Shown piece after piece: positions 1-11,025 of a stretch of 64,000 nt of DNA (its first letter is position 1; each line of letters begins with the position of its first letter). Source of the DNA: Lysobacterales bacterium 63-13 (GTDB lineage: Bacteria > Pseudomonadota > Gammaproteobacteria > Xanthomonadales > Rhodanobacteraceae); assembly GCA_001899855.1 (NCBI GenBank), contig MKWR01000002.1, forward strand, positions 1 through 64,000, given 5' to 3'. The position numbers and the translations under genes were made by a program. The notes under the pieces were generated by a model, which saw nothing but the letters and a program-made list of their open reading frames with translations, was not told the DNA's origin and ran no database searches.

Positions 1-2
1 TC

Positions 3-287
3 GGCGGCAAGACCGGTGACGCGGCGGCGATGGCGGCCGGTGCCGGTGCGGCAAGTGGCGGCACCGATACGCTTGCCGGCAAGGCGGTCGACGTGGCCAA
101 GGACAAGGCAATGGATGCGGCAAAGGACAAGGCTGGCGACGTGGTCAAGAATCAGGCCGGTGCTGCGCTCGGCGGCAAGGCAGTCGACGTGGCCAAGGAC
201 AAGGCCATGAATGCGGCAAAGGACAAGGCCAAGGACGTGGTTGAAGACAAGGCCAAGGATGTGGCCACCGACAAGAAAGACGACTGA
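3..287 (+). CDS. LEA-like hydrophilic repeat protein (5' truncated)
   Basis: This is the C-terminal part of a protein whose start lies outside the window; the frame is open from base 3 to the TGA at 285-287. The visible 94 residues are almost only Ala, Lys, Asp, Gly and Val, and repeat a motif of the form AKDKAxDxAKDKAxDVV, which would form an amphipathic, highly charged helix or stay disordered. The repetition is also seen in the DNA: bases 78-150 and 174-245 are near copies with a 96-nt period. Composition resembles group-3 LEA proteins and other stress hydrophilins, but no catalytic motif is visible and the specific role is unknown. An alternative is a low-complexity secreted or cell-wall protein. 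Confidence 0.6.
   Translation, partial: GGKTGDAAAMAAGAGAASGGTDTLAGKAVDVAKDKAMDAAKDKAGDVVKNQAGAALGGKAVDVAKDKAMNAAKDKAKDVVEDKAKDVATDKKDD
78..245 (+). repeat. 96-nt direct repeat inside the LEA-like gene
   Basis: Two in-frame copies (78-150 and 174-245) differ at only a few positions and encode the same Gly-Lys-Ala-Val-Asp-Val-Ala-Lys-Asp-Lys block. More copies may lie upstream of the window. Confidence 0.8.
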
Positions 288-512
288 TCGCGAAAAAACC
301 GGGACCAGGCTGCATTTTCCAGATTGTCTGGGGGCATGCCTGGTCGCTTGGGGTGTCCGTTATCGCATCGCAACTCGGCGATTCGAAGCGTAATCGGGTT
401 TGGCTTCACCGACTTGGGGAAACATTGTCAGGAAGGGAACGGCACAGGCAGCATTTCCCGGTCTGTCCGCTGGCGATTCGACCGCCGTTGGGCAACAGAC
501 CCGCTGGTGGAA

Positions 513-2354
513 TCACTCCGGCAGGTCGGATTCGACGGTTTCCGCGCCAGCCTCGATGCTCGGCGGATGCATGGATTTCAATTGCAGGGTCATGATTTCC
601 CAGCCGCTTTTCACCGGCGACTCATCATTCGATGTAAATGGAATCAGACGACGCTTCGGATCGATCGCAAACAATGGAATGGCGAGGCCTTCGTTGCGCT
701 GCTTGAGATCATCGAGCGTGTAGTTGTCCTTGAGCTTGCTGGTCTTGATCACCGCACCGCTTTCGATCGCGTCTTCGAGGCGCACATCGTCGAGGCGGTC
801 ATCGAACAACCATGGCATCTTCAGGCTGCCGGTCAGGGTCAGCTTGGCCTTGTCGTGATCTTCGCTGGTGCGCAGGGCATAGACACCGTCGGTGCCCAGC
901 TCGGAGCGGTAATGCAGGCAAGCCAAGGTGTTCTGGCCCGGGCGATTGCTCATGGCGAGCAGGCGCGCCACGCCGCTGGTATCGAGATGGTGTTCGGCGT
1001 GATCGGAAACCACGCTGCCGAAATAGGTCTTGAGTCCCGCCATGCGTGCGCGCTTGAGCGCATCCCAGTTGCTGTCGGCGAGGGTGACGTCGTAGCCGGC
1101 CTTCTTCAGCGATTGGCCGATGGTCACCGCGGCCAGACCCGAGCCGACAATGATCACGCCGAGTGGCTGTTCCTCGGCGAGCTTCCAGCGCAATGCCAGG
1201 CGTCGCGCGGTGAAACTCTGCACCAGCACGCTGGAGATGATGATGCTGAAAATCGCCGGCACCAGCAGCTCGCCGCCGTCGACGTTCTCCGCCTCCAGGC
1301 GCAGGGCAAACAAGGATGAAACCGCAGCGGCGACGATACCGCGCGGACCGATCCACGCGATCAGGCCGCGCTCGCGCATCGTCAATCGGGAGCCGGTCGC
1401 ACTGGCGAAAACCGCCATCGGCCTGGCCACGAGGAACACCGCGATGAGGAATAGTGGAAAACCCCAGCCAAGGGTCTGGAAGCTGCCGAGATCAAGCCGT
1501 GCGGCAAGGATGATGAAGAGCAGCGAGACGAGCAGGATGGTCAGGCTCTCCTTGAAGCTGAGTACATCCTCCATGTCGAGTCCGCGCGTGTTCGCGAGCA
1601 TCACGCCCATGACCGTCACCGCCAGCAGGCCGGCCTCGTGCGCAATCGTGTTGCTGGCCGTGAACACACTGAACAGCACGGCCAGGGTGACTACATTGCG
1701 CAGGTACCACGGCACCAGATGGCGCTTGAGCAGGTGGCCAAGCAGGAGTGCGCCGGCCATGCCGATGAGCACGCCCGAGAGGGCCAGTTTTGCAAGCACC
1801 CAGCCGATCTCGGCATGGTCTTCCTTCATCAGCAACTCGAGCGCGATCACGGCGAGAATCGCACCGATCGGATCAATGATGATGCTTTCCCAGCGCAACA
1901 CCTTGTCCACCGCCGGGATCGGCCGGATCGCGCGCAACATCGGCGCAACCACGGTGGGTCCGGTCACGCAGGCGATGGTGCCGATCAGCAGGGCGATGCC
2001 GATCGGCGCATGCAGGAAATACAGGGCCGCCGCGGTGAGGACGAAGATGTTGATCGCGGCACCGAGGGTGACGAGATTAAGGATCGGCCCGCGCAAGCCG
2101 TGGATTTCACGAAAACGCAGGGTCAGGCTGCCCTCGAAGAGGATGATCGCGACCGACAACGAGGTCAGCGGGAACAGCAGTTCCCCGAACATCTCGTCTG
2201 GATCGAGCAGATGCAGGACCGGCCCGATGAGGATGCCGACGCCGAGCAACAACACGATGGCCGGCAGACGCACGCGCCAGGCGATCCACTGGGCAAGAAC
2301 GCCGAGTACGACAATGCCGGTGAGGGCGAGGGGAATCGGAATGTCGGCGATCAT
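513..2354 (-). CDS. CPA1-type cation:proton antiporter with C-terminal TrkA-N domain
   Basis: An inner-membrane sodium or potassium/proton antiporter of 613 residues. Residues about 1-385 form roughly twelve hydrophobic segments. CPA1 hallmarks include TGPTVVAP (131-138), the ion-site stretch WESIIIDPIGA (155-165, Asp161) and WIGPRGIVAAAV (334-345). After residue 395 comes a cytosolic Rossmann domain with GSGLAA (404-409), typical of TrkA-N/RCK domains that gate transport in response to NAD(H) or ligands. The C-terminus (560-613) is less conserved. It stands alone, with no glutathione-dependent ancillary protein of the Kef type next to it. Ion specificity cannot be read from the sequence. Confidence 0.88.
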   Translation of the reverse strand: MIADIPIPLALTGIVVLGVLAQWIAWRVRLPAIVLLLGVGILIGPVLHLLDPDEMFGELLFPLTSLSVAIILFEGSLTLRFREIHGLRGPILNLVTLGAAINIFVLTAAALYFLHAPIGIALLIGTIACVTGPTVVAPMLRAIRPIPAVDKVLRWESIIIDPIGAILAVIALELLMKEDHAEIGWVLAKLALSGVLIGMAGALLLGHLLKRHLVPWYLRNVVTLAVLFSVFTASNTIAHEAGLLAVTVMGVMLANTRGLDMEDVLSFKESLTILLVSLLFIILAARLDLGSFQTLGWGFPLFLIAVFLVARPMAVFASATGSRLTMRERGLIAWIGPRGIVAAAVSSLFALRLEAENVDGGELLVPAIFSIIISSVLVQSFTARRLALRWKLAEEQPLGVIIVGSGLAAVTIGQSLKKAGYDVTLADSNWDALKRARMAGLKTYFGSVVSDHAEHHLDTSGVARLLAMSNRPGQNTLACLHYRSELGTDGVYALRTSEDHDKAKLTLTGSLKMPWLFDDRLDDVRLEDAIESGAVIKTSKLKDNYTLDDLKQRNEGLAIPLFAIDPKRRLIPFTSNDESPVKSGWEIMTLQLKSMHPPSIEAGAETVESDLPE

Positions 2355-2791
2355 GGGGTGACGAAACCGGGAATGACGCCAGTTTCAATGATTGCCACTG
2401 CTATCGGCAAGCAAGTCGAGGCGAACGGCTTGAGTCAGCCAGGCGAGCGCGTGCTGGCTTCCGTGTCGATGAGGGAGTGCCTTCCGCGAGGATGAAGAAA
2501 ACATGCCAGCCAATGCTGGCCGACACCATGATTACCCGGAAAAATCGCTTGCCATCGATACGACCGCGCCTATCGTTGTCTGGCAGTTGAAATCCCATTC
2601 AGTCGGCACGTTTCACCTTGTCTCGCACGCGCCTGAGCGACTCAACAGCCTGCTTGGCACCGATGTTGGAATCAGGTGTGGTCACGTACATGTTGAGCAT
2701 GCGATCAATGGCAACTCAGCGCGGGCGAAGGCGCGTTGCAGCGGCAGTCACAGCGAGTGAATCGGGACTCCCGGTATTTCCTGCAAGAATC
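2355..2791. other. 437-bp intergenic region with a possible gene remnant
   Basis: This is the upstream region of the antiporter gene, between two minus-strand genes. No convincing RNA gene or terminator was seen. On the minus strand, 2700-2599 holds a 33-codon ATG frame ending LRRVRDKVKRAD with ordinary protein-like composition. It is preceded in frame by a stop 12 nt... upstream of the Met codon region and has no obvious ribosome site, so it looks more like the remaining C-terminus of a lost gene than a live small gene. Confidence 0.4.
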
Positions 2792-4576
2792 TCAGCGGAC
2801 CCACACTTCGACGCGCCGATTCTTGTTCCTGCCCGCCTCGCTGTCGTTGGAGGCGATCGCGATGGCGGGGCCGAAACCGCGCACCACGGCGGGGTCGATG
2901 CCGCGTACCTGCAGCGCCGTTTCCAGCGTCACCGCACGCCGGTGCGACAACTGCTGGTTGACCTCGGCGCTGCCACTGCTGTCGGTGAAGCCAAGCAGGA
3001 GCACGCGCTGCTGGCGATTCTGCGCGAGATGGTCGACCAGGCGCTGCAAATCCCGTTGTGCCTTGTTGTCGAACTGATCGCTGCCCAACTGGAAGCGGAA
3101 GTTCAGCGAGAGCCGCTCGGCATCGCGGGTCAATTCGAGGTATTCGGCGGGAAAGGCCGGCGATGGCTCCGGTTTTTCGCTGCGGATGTTCTGCGAGATG
3201 AAGCCGATCTTTTCGACCATGCTCTGGCCTTCGCTGCCGAGCGCGTATTGGGCCAGCTCTGCGGCGAGTGGATTGCCACCCTTGGGCGGCGTGTAGAAGA
3301 ACAAGCGGCGCGACAGCGGATAGTCCTCGGTGCTGACCGTGAAAGAAGTCGGCAGGATCGCCAGGGTCTCGTCCGATTCGGCAATTGCCAGCACCTTCGC
3401 GTAGCGCACGTAGGGCAGGCCGATGAAACCGATCGCAGTCGGATCGTTCGCCACCAGGTCCGACAATTCGGTGCTTGATTCAAAGCGCCTGGCGTTGGGG
3501 ATCAGGCTTGCCTTGATGCGTTCCAGCACGAGGCTCTTGAAGGTGTCGTAGGTGCCGGAGTGGTCATCGCGTGCGTACACGGTCACCGGGCCCGGCGTGC
3601 CGCCAAGCTGTGCCCAGTCGGAGTATTCGCCGGAGAAAAGGCGCGCCACCTGCGTGCTCGTCAACGCGCTGATCGGATTGGATGGATGCACGATCACCGC
3701 CAGCCCATCGAGCGCGATCACGTGTTCGCCGGCGATGCTGTTCATCTTGCCCGCCTTGGGCAGCAGTTCGGCCAGTTCGGAATCCTTGATCGGTCGACTC
3801 GCCATGCCCATGTCGGCGCCGCCACCGAGCAGGTCGGCGAAGGCGGTGCTGGAACCATGCGCGTGCACCTCGATGCTGAGGGCCGGCAAGGTGCTGCCCT
3901 GGGCCACGGCGTACACGGTCTTCTCGACCGGCTTGTCGCCATCGATCAAGCGCACATCCTGATAGCCGCGCTTGCGCAGCATGCCTTCGACCAGGGCTGG
4001 CGCAAGGTTCTCGCCAATCGTGTTGGAGCCGTGCAGGCGCAATGCCGGTGCCGGCATCGCCGCCGCCGCGTTGATTGGCACGGCACTCGTGTCGGCAGGC
4101 GAAACATCGGCCGTTGCCGGCGTGTCGGTGGCCGGAGTCGTCGGCCACATCAGGGTGAGGGCCGCTGCGAGAATGAGCAGTCCGGCCAATGCCAGGGCCG
4201 CGAAGACAATGCTGCGCTTCGTCAACGGGTGCCTTGCCGTCACCGTCCCGGCTGGTACTGCGCCAGGCTTGGCGAGGAAAGTCGAGATGACAGCAGGCGG
4301 CGCTGCCGGCGCGAGGCTCTCGTTTGCCGCCTGCTGTCCCAACGCACGGATTTCGCGGGCGATCTCGGTCAGGTCAGGAACACCCGACTGCATCGCATTG
4401 TCGAGCACGCTGGCGAGATAGTCGTGGTCGTTGAGCAGCATGTTGAGTTGCACGTAATGACCGCTGTGTTTCTGGTAGCGATGCTTCAGTTTCCACAGCC
4501 GATTCGTCAGTTCCACATGCGCGACGGAGGCGCGTGTCTGCGTTGCCGGATCGCGTGCCAACTTGGAAGTATTCAT
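2792..4576 (-). CDS. Membrane-anchored PstS-like substrate-binding protein fused to an OmpA domain
   Basis: A 594-residue chimera. Residues 1-120 are charged and predicted cytosolic, a single membrane helix lies at about 121-144, then an Ala/Pro/Thr linker. Residues 178-440 look like a phosphate-type periplasmic binding domain: it opens LRLHGSNTIGENL and contains the SRPIKDSE and GTYDTF-type anion-loop segments. Residues 470-594 form an OmpA/MotB peptidoglycan-binding domain (GFTDSSGSAEVNQQLSHRRA and NRRVEVWVR). The protein therefore probably links the inner membrane to the cell wall while sensing an anion such as phosphate. No pst transporter genes are adjacent, so a sensing or structural role is more likely than import. 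Function is inferred from domains only. Confidence 0.75.
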   Translation of the reverse strand: MNTSKLARDPATQTRASVAHVELTNRLWKLKHRYQKHSGHYVQLNMLLNDHDYLASVLDNAMQSGVPDLTEIAREIRALGQQAANESLAPAAPPAVISTFLAKPGAVPAGTVTARHPLTKRSIVFAALALAGLLILAAALTLMWPTTPATDTPATADVSPADTSAVPINAAAAMPAPALRLHGSNTIGENLAPALVEGMLRKRGYQDVRLIDGDKPVEKTVYAVAQGSTLPALSIEVHAHGSSTAFADLLGGGADMGMASRPIKDSELAELLPKAGKMNSIAGEHVIALDGLAVIVHPSNPISALTSTQVARLFSGEYSDWAQLGGTPGPVTVYARDDHSGTYDTFKSLVLERIKASLIPNARRFESSTELSDLVANDPTAIGFIGLPYVRYAKVLAIAESDETLAILPTSFTVSTEDYPLSRRLFFYTPPKGGNPLAAELAQYALGSEGQSMVEKIGFISQNIRSEKPEPSPAFPAEYLELTRDAERLSLNFRFQLGSDQFDNKAQRDLQRLVDHLAQNRQQRVLLLGFTDSSGSAEVNQQLSHRRAVTLETALQVRGIDPAVVRGFGPAIAIASNDSEAGRNKNRRVEVWVR

Positions 4577-4993
4577 GGTGCATCCCCGAAATGCGCGTGA
4601 TGCGGATCACGCCGTTGCGCATATGGTCAGCGCCGAAAATGAAGGGGAGGCGTCATGCATGTGAAACTTTTTTGTATCCGTTACTCGTTACCTTGCGACA
4701 ATTTGCCGTTGCTGTGGCGATTCTGGACGCAATGCTGATCGAGTGCGGAATTCGCTCCATCGCCATTTCGGCGAAGGTCGCAGCGAAAGCGGTTGTGGGC
4801 AGATTGGGTGAAGTCGCGTCAGTGGGGCGCAAGTGTGAAGCGGAAGGCCGGGATTTCTCGTTTCCGGCGGCCTTGGTGCCAATGGTCTGGTCGGCTCGTC
4901 GGCAACCTGGTGAATGCGGGGGATTGGCAGGGTGGATGCGCGGCGCTTGTCCGCCCCGTGTTGCGGTGTTTCCCGACAAGGCGCGATGAAGCA
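4577..4993. other. Intergenic region without recognisable genes
   Basis: About 415 bp upstream of the PBP/OmpA chimera. Short open frames occur on both strands, but none has a ribosome site, domain-like composition or conserved motif. I see nothing else here apart from the terminator that begins at about 4994. Confidence 0.5.
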
Positions 4994-5024
4994 CAAAAAA
5001 AGCCGCGAATTCTCGCGGCTTTTG
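4994..5024 (-). terminator. Rho-independent terminator of tRNA-Asn
   Basis: The stem AGCCGCGA/TCGCGGCT with a 4-nt loop is flanked by an A-run on the left and a T-run on the right, so it can work in both directions. On the minus strand it lies directly after the tRNA CCA end. Confidence 0.85.
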
Positions 5025-5027
5025 ATT

Positions 5028-5104
5028 TGGCGCCCGAAGCTGGACTCGAACCAGCGACCCCCTGATTAACAGTCAAGTGCTCTAACCAGCTGAGCTATTC
5101 GGGC
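5028..5104 (-). tRNA. tRNA-Asn (anticodon GTT)
   Basis: The minus strand folds as a 77-nt tRNA including an encoded CCA. The acceptor stem GCCCGAA pairs with TTCGGGC, the D arm is GCTCAGCTGGTTAGAGC, the anticodon loop CTGTTAA carries GTT, and the T arm contains GGTTCGAGTCC. The discriminator base is G, as usual for asparagine tRNA. Confidence 0.95.
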
Positions 5105-5114
5105 GGAGCCGCGC

Positions 5115-5143
5115 ATTTTCGCGGCATCGGCAGGGATCGTCAA
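5115..5143 (-). promoter_or_regulatory. Sigma-70 promoter of tRNA-Asn
   Basis: On the minus strand a TTGACG -35 (5138-5143) is followed by a 17-nt spacer and a GAAAAT -10 (5115-5120), then a GC-rich discriminator typical of stable-RNA promoters. Transcription would start about 8 nt before the mature tRNA. Confidence 0.65.
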
Positions 5144-5158
5144 GCCCCCGCGTTTCAT

Positions 5159-5716
5159 TCAATTCCCGATGGCCGCGCAGGCTGCTGCCGCCTGGCTCGG
5201 GCTGGGGATGCCGCTGCGCAGGCGCCCCGAGTTGCTGACCACCAGTGCGCTTGCCGATGCCACGCCGCGGCGGTCGCAGACGGTCAGGGTGAGGTTGCTG
5301 CCGTCGGAGCTGCCGTCGGCCTGGTAGCGGATCCGGTGCCGCCCGCTGGTGCTGAGGATGGCGACGCCCGCCGGCTGTGCCTGGGTGACGCCAATGATTT
5401 CCTCGGTCGCTTCATGTTCACCGTTCATGTTGTTGTCGATGAAGCTGATCCAGCCGTGCTGCCAGCGCAGGTCGTGCGCACAGTCACCTTGATTCGCCGA
5501 GGGGCAGACGACGACCTGGCGACTGCGCATGGCCGCGCCAATGCGCGCCTGGTTGATCGACACCGACAGGGCGCTGCGCGCCGAGCGTGAGGCGCTGGAC
5601 TGCAGCAGGTTGCCAAAGGCGGGCAGGACCATCGTGGTCAGCACGGCGATGATGGAAAGCACAATCATGAGTTCGATCAGGGTGACGCCTGTCGCGTACC
5701 GGGGTTGCGCTCGCAT
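5159..5716 (-). CDS. GspH/FimT-type minor pseudopilin
   Basis: A 185-residue protein with a class-III prepilin signal: a short basic leader, then G/VTLIELMIVLSIIAV, giving cleavage before a Val with the conserved Glu at position 5 of the mature chain. The rest matches the GspH/FimT layout (beta-rich globular domain, two Cys pairs at CPSANQGDC and CDRRG...CAAIGN). FimT proteins are minor pilins of type IV pili that aid assembly and, in Lysobacterales, DNA binding for natural transformation. It is isolated here, without pilVWXY1E neighbours, so it may be a second stand-alone fimT-like gene. Confidence 0.82.
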   Translation of the reverse strand: MRAQPRYATGVTLIELMIVLSIIAVLTTMVLPAFGNLLQSSASRSARSALSVSINQARIGAAMRSRQVVVCPSANQGDCAHDLRWQHGWISFIDNNMNGEHEATEEIIGVTQAQPAGVAILSTSGRHRIRYQADGSSDGSNLTLTVCDRRGVASASALVVSNSGRLRSGIPSPSQAAAACAAIGN

Positions 5717-5997
5717 GGCCGGGATCCGTTTGCAGGAAGGGTGGCTTCATGCTCGTGCGGAACCGCTCCGGCGACGATGGCCGTTTGCTGCGACGTGGTG
5801 TAGGAAAATGTCGATTGCCGAGGCAGGAATGCCGGATGCTCGTGTCCGGCTGATCTTGAAAGCCGAGGCTGTGACATGATTTGTCTGCTCGATGATCCGG
5901 TCTCGCAGTGTCGCCATGCTGCCTGGCCCGCGAACTGCTTGTATGCATCGTGCTGCCTCCCTGTCCCGGTGATTCGGGCGCCAATCCGTGGAAACCG

Positions 5998-8034
<2,037 letters not shown>

Positions 8035-8045
8035 ACGTGTTTCGC

Positions 8046-9074
8046 TCAGCGCTGCACCCAGCCGCGATCCGCCAGCGCATCGACCAGCGCGTGGGTGTAT
8101 TCGGATTTGTTGCGGAAATCCAGGTGCGAACCATCCGCCAACGGAATGTCTTCCAGGGCCGATATTTCGGTGTACCGAAGCGCCGGGGCGTGAATCGTGG
8201 CGGAGAGCCGCTCCCAGTAAAGTGATGGGGGAAACGCCTCGTCGGCGTATTCGCGCAACTTTCCCGACGTTGGCGTATCGTAAAAAATGACCTCGCCGCC
8301 GCGCCTCTTGATCTGCTCTACCCAATTGCCCACTTCGGCAAGCCCGGCAAGCCATTGTTCGGGTGAAGGTGGCGGATCGCTCTGCAGTCGGCGCTTGAAT
8401 CCGTCGACGAACGCCTGGGTCGCCGCCGCTGTGTCTACCCGCTGGAAATCGATGTCGGCACTGCGATCGCGATGGAAGCGGATATGGGATTTCCACGGAT
8501 TGGCGCGGCCGCCCGACCAGCGCAGCAGGGTTGGCAGCAGGCCGAAATCCGGATTGGCGATGACCGCCGTGCTTTGCCAGAGATCCAGTGCGCGCCGATG
8601 CACGCGCCAGCTGGGCGTCCACTGCTTTCGGTGGTAATCCACGTATGGCTGCTGCATGTCGAAGTAGTGGGCGCTGAGTCCTCGCGCGTCGATATCGCAC
8701 AACACGACGCCATTGAAATCTTCGTCTTCGGCCAGGTCGCGCAGCACCGCCAGCGGATAGTGCCCGTTGATCGCCAGCATGACGGGTCTGTACCTCGGCA
8801 GGACAGCTTCAAGAATGTCCATGTCGATGCTGAACTCGATGCGCGAGGCACCAAGGATCACCAAAGGCGTGCGCGAATCCCGCGCATCGACTTGATCGCG
8901 TTGCTCGGCCCAGAGAAGCTTGGAGTCGATGATTCCAGGCTCATAACCCAGGCTGCGCCAATGGAGTTCAGTGCCAACGCACACGGCGACAGCAACCAGC
9001 GCACAGAAGAAGCACACCATGCCCCAGTGGCGGATCGAGCTAGAACTGGAAGTAGATGAACGCATGGTTGTCAC
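8046..9074 (-). CDS. SGNH-like membrane-anchored partner of the MBOAT acyltransferase
   Basis: A 342-residue protein with one N-terminal membrane segment (about 18-38) followed by a periplasmic domain. The stretch LVILGASRIEFSIDMD resembles block I of SGNH/AlgX-AlgJ-type acetyl transfer domains (Gly-Ala-Ser-Arg), and SHLDFRN near the end contains an Asp-x-x-Phe context often seen near the catalytic His. The gene overlaps the end of the upstream MBOAT gene, so the two are probably translated together; a later start at 9023, after the MBOAT stop, is possible. The likely role is final transfer or control of acyl groups on an exported polysaccharide. The substrate is unknown. Confidence 0.6.
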   Translation of the reverse strand: MTTMRSSTSSSSSIRHWGMVCFFCALVAVAVCVGTELHWRSLGYEPGIIDSKLLWAEQRDQVDARDSRTPLVILGASRIEFSIDMDILEAVLPRYRPVMLAINGHYPLAVLRDLAEDEDFNGVVLCDIDARGLSAHYFDMQQPYVDYHRKQWTPSWRVHRRALDLWQSTAVIANPDFGLLPTLLRWSGGRANPWKSHIRFHRDRSADIDFQRVDTAAATQAFVDGFKRRLQSDPPPSPEQWLAGLAEVGNWVEQIKRRGGEVIFYDTPTSGKLREYADEAFPPSLYWERLSATIHAPALRYTEISALEDIPLADGSHLDFRNKSEYTHALVDALADRGWVQR

Positions 9075-10461
9075 CGGGTGAAAGCACGATCATGGCCGTC
9101 ATCAGGCCAAGGAGGAGTCCGAGCAGGGGAGCGGGCAGGCGTGAAAACCACGGAATAGGCCCACTGTTCCGGAACAGCGCGTGGACCAGCACCAGCAGCG
9201 AGAACGTGACCAGGACGGTGAGTTGGCTTGGGCCAAGCTGGCCAATGCCCGTGGCCGCCGCGTGCAGGTCGAAAAGACTAAGCATGATTTGCCAGCCTTG
9301 GCTGACGTCGGTGGCGCGAAACCATGCCCAGGCGGTGCACACGCCCAGCAGGGTGATGATTGCGTAGGCGAATCGAAGCACGGCATTGTTCCAGCGCGCC
9401 GGCCACAGGTGTGCACGCACCGTGCGCTCAAGCACCAGGTAAAAGCCGTGCAGGCCACCCCAGATGACAAACGTCCATGCGGCACCGTGCCACAAGCCTC
9501 CGATCAACATGGTCAGCATCAGATTGCGCAATGTGCGCCACTCGCCTCCGCGATTGCCGCCAAGGGAGATGTACAGGTAATCCCGCAACCAGCTCGACAG
9601 CGAGATGTGCCAGCGACGCCAGAAATCGGAAAAGCCGACCGCGGCGTAGGGGTTGCGGAAGTTGGTGGGCAAGACAAATCCCAATGCAAGGGCGCTGCCC
9701 AGGGCGCAACTGGAATAGCCGGCGAAGTCACAGAATATCTGCCCGCTGAAGGCGAGCACGCCGGTCCACGCAGCGGCGCTGTCAGCGGTGCCAGGAGCAT
9801 CGAAATACGCGTTGGCAATCGGCGCGAAAACCGAATCCGCGAGGACGATCTTTTCGAACAATCCCAGGATCAACAGGGCCAGGCCCATGCCGAGTCCCGC
9901 TGACGTCGTCGATCGCGGAGTCTCGATCTGCTCGCGCATTTGCGTAAAGCGGGTGATCGGTCCGGCCACCAGTTGCGGGAAGAATCCGACGTAGAGGGCG
10001 TAGTCGCGCCAGCTCGCAGTCGGCTTGAAGCGGCGGCGATAGATGTCGATGCAGTACGACAGCGAATGGAAGGTGTAGAACGAGATGCCGATCGGCAGGA
10101 CGATGTCGAAGGCGGGCGGGGCGTAATTGATGCCTGCGCTGGCGAGCGCGGCGGCAAAATTGTCGAGCAGAAACTGGCTGTATTTGAAGTAGCCAAGCAC
10201 GCCGAGGTTGATGAGCAGGGTGGCGATGACCCACAACTTGCGTCGGCGTGGATCTTCGGCGGCATCGATACGCCGGGCGACAAGCCAATCCAGCGTCGTC
10301 GAGCCAAGCAGCAGCAACAGGAAAGGCGGGTTCCACGCTGAATAAAAGACATAACTGGCAACCAGGAGGAGCCACTTGCGCGCGCCCCAATCGCGCAGCG
10401 CGTTGTAGCCCGCCAGCACCAGTGCGAAGAAGGCCAGGAAGGTGAACGAGTCGAATTGCAT
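9040..10461 (-). CDS. MBOAT family O-acyltransferase (AlgI-like)
   Basis: A polytopic inner-membrane enzyme of 473 residues that moves acyl, usually acetyl, groups from the cytosol to the outside, as AlgI and DltB do. Hallmarks are DFWRRWHISLSSWLRDYLYI (around 279-298) and GGLWHGAAW (321-329), which holds the conserved catalytic His325. The start at 10461 (MQFDSFTFLAFF) was chosen because the upstream frame is Arg-rich and unlike a protein start. It forms a two-gene unit with the downstream SGNH-like gene. No alginate or cellulose genes are nearby, so the polymer that is modified cannot be named. Confidence 0.88.
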   Translation of the reverse strand: MQFDSFTFLAFFALVLAGYNALRDWGARKWLLLVASYVFYSAWNPPFLLLLLGSTTLDWLVARRIDAAEDPRRRKLWVIATLLINLGVLGYFKYSQFLLDNFAAALASAGINYAPPAFDIVLPIGISFYTFHSLSYCIDIYRRRFKPTASWRDYALYVGFFPQLVAGPITRFTQMREQIETPRSTTSAGLGMGLALLILGLFEKIVLADSVFAPIANAYFDAPGTADSAAAWTGVLAFSGQIFCDFAGYSSCALGSALALGFVLPTNFRNPYAAVGFSDFWRRWHISLSSWLRDYLYISLGGNRGGEWRTLRNLMLTMLIGGLWHGAAWTFVIWGGLHGFYLVLERTVRAHLWPARWNNAVLRFAYAIITLLGVCTAWAWFRATDVSQGWQIMLSLFDLHAAATGIGQLGPSQLTVLVTFSLLVLVHALFRNSGPIPWFSRLPAPLLGLLLGLMTAMIVLSPGDNHAFIYFQF

Positions 10462-10611
10462 GCGCTGCTGTTGTCTCTGCGGTCGCCGCGGTGGCAACTC
10501 TCCCGGTTTGAACGGACCATTGGCTACGCGCTGGCCGGTCGCGATTATGGCGGATGCGGTCGCCACCGCCAACGCAGCGGACGTGCGCAGCAAGCGCGAT
10601 GAAAATTCTGC

Positions 10612-10640
10612 TTGTGCCCGGACGCACAGTCGGTTAGTGT
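10612..10640 (+). promoter_or_regulatory. Sigma-70 promoter of tRNA-Val
   Basis: TTGTGC (10612-10617) and TAGTGT (10635-10640) are 17 nt apart and followed by a GC-rich discriminator, placing the start of transcription about a dozen bases before the tRNA. Confidence 0.5.
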
Positions 10641-10658
10641 TCGCGGCCCCGTATTCAG

Positions 10659-10733
10659 GGGCGCGTAGCTCAGCGGTAGAGCACTACCTTGACATGGTAG
10701 GGGTCACAGGTTCGATCCCTGTCGCGCCCACCA
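10659..10733 (+). tRNA. tRNA-Val (anticodon GAC)
   Basis: A 75-nt tRNA with encoded CCA. The acceptor stem GGGCGCG pairs with CGCGCCC, the anticodon stem CTACC/GGTAG encloses loop TTGACAT with anticodon GAC, and the T arm has GGTTCGATCCC. The discriminator base is A. Confidence 0.95.
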
Positions 10734-10932
10734 ACGATTACCGGAAACGAAGGAATGTTCCGGCAAAGCGAAGCAGCCAGTTCGGCTTTTTCGCTTCAAG
10801 ACAGGAACGCCAGCTTCGTCCGGATCAGTCCCGACAATCGCCAACGACAGGAGCCGTAGTTCAAACGAACACGATCACCATGACGCGAACCTTTGCCCAC
10901 TGATTGAACCGACGCGAAGCAAACTTGAAATG

Positions 10933-10956
10933 AAAAGGCGCTTCGGCGCCTTTTTT
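10933..10956 (+). terminator. Rho-independent terminator between tRNA-Val and thrS
   Basis: GGCGC, the stable loop TTCG, GCGCC, then six T residues. It sits about 70 nt upstream of thrS and most likely ends the tRNA-Val transcript; it could also act as an attenuator if thrS is co-transcribed. Confidence 0.8.
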
Positions 10957-11025
10957 GTTGCCATGGATGGCACCGTGCCTGAAACGCAGGAGCGGCCTTC
11001 AGGCGATTCCGGAGTCCTCTTTTCC

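Noticed and set aside
324-2495. Long plus-strand frames (331, 413 and 285 codons) opposite the antiporter
   Set aside because: They are antisense shadows in GC-rich DNA: Arg/Ala/Gln-rich translations without motifs, while the minus strand is a full antiporter.
5717-5997. LexA box before uvrB
   Set aside because: CTGTGACATGATTTGTC is only a loose match to known boxes; too weak to claim.
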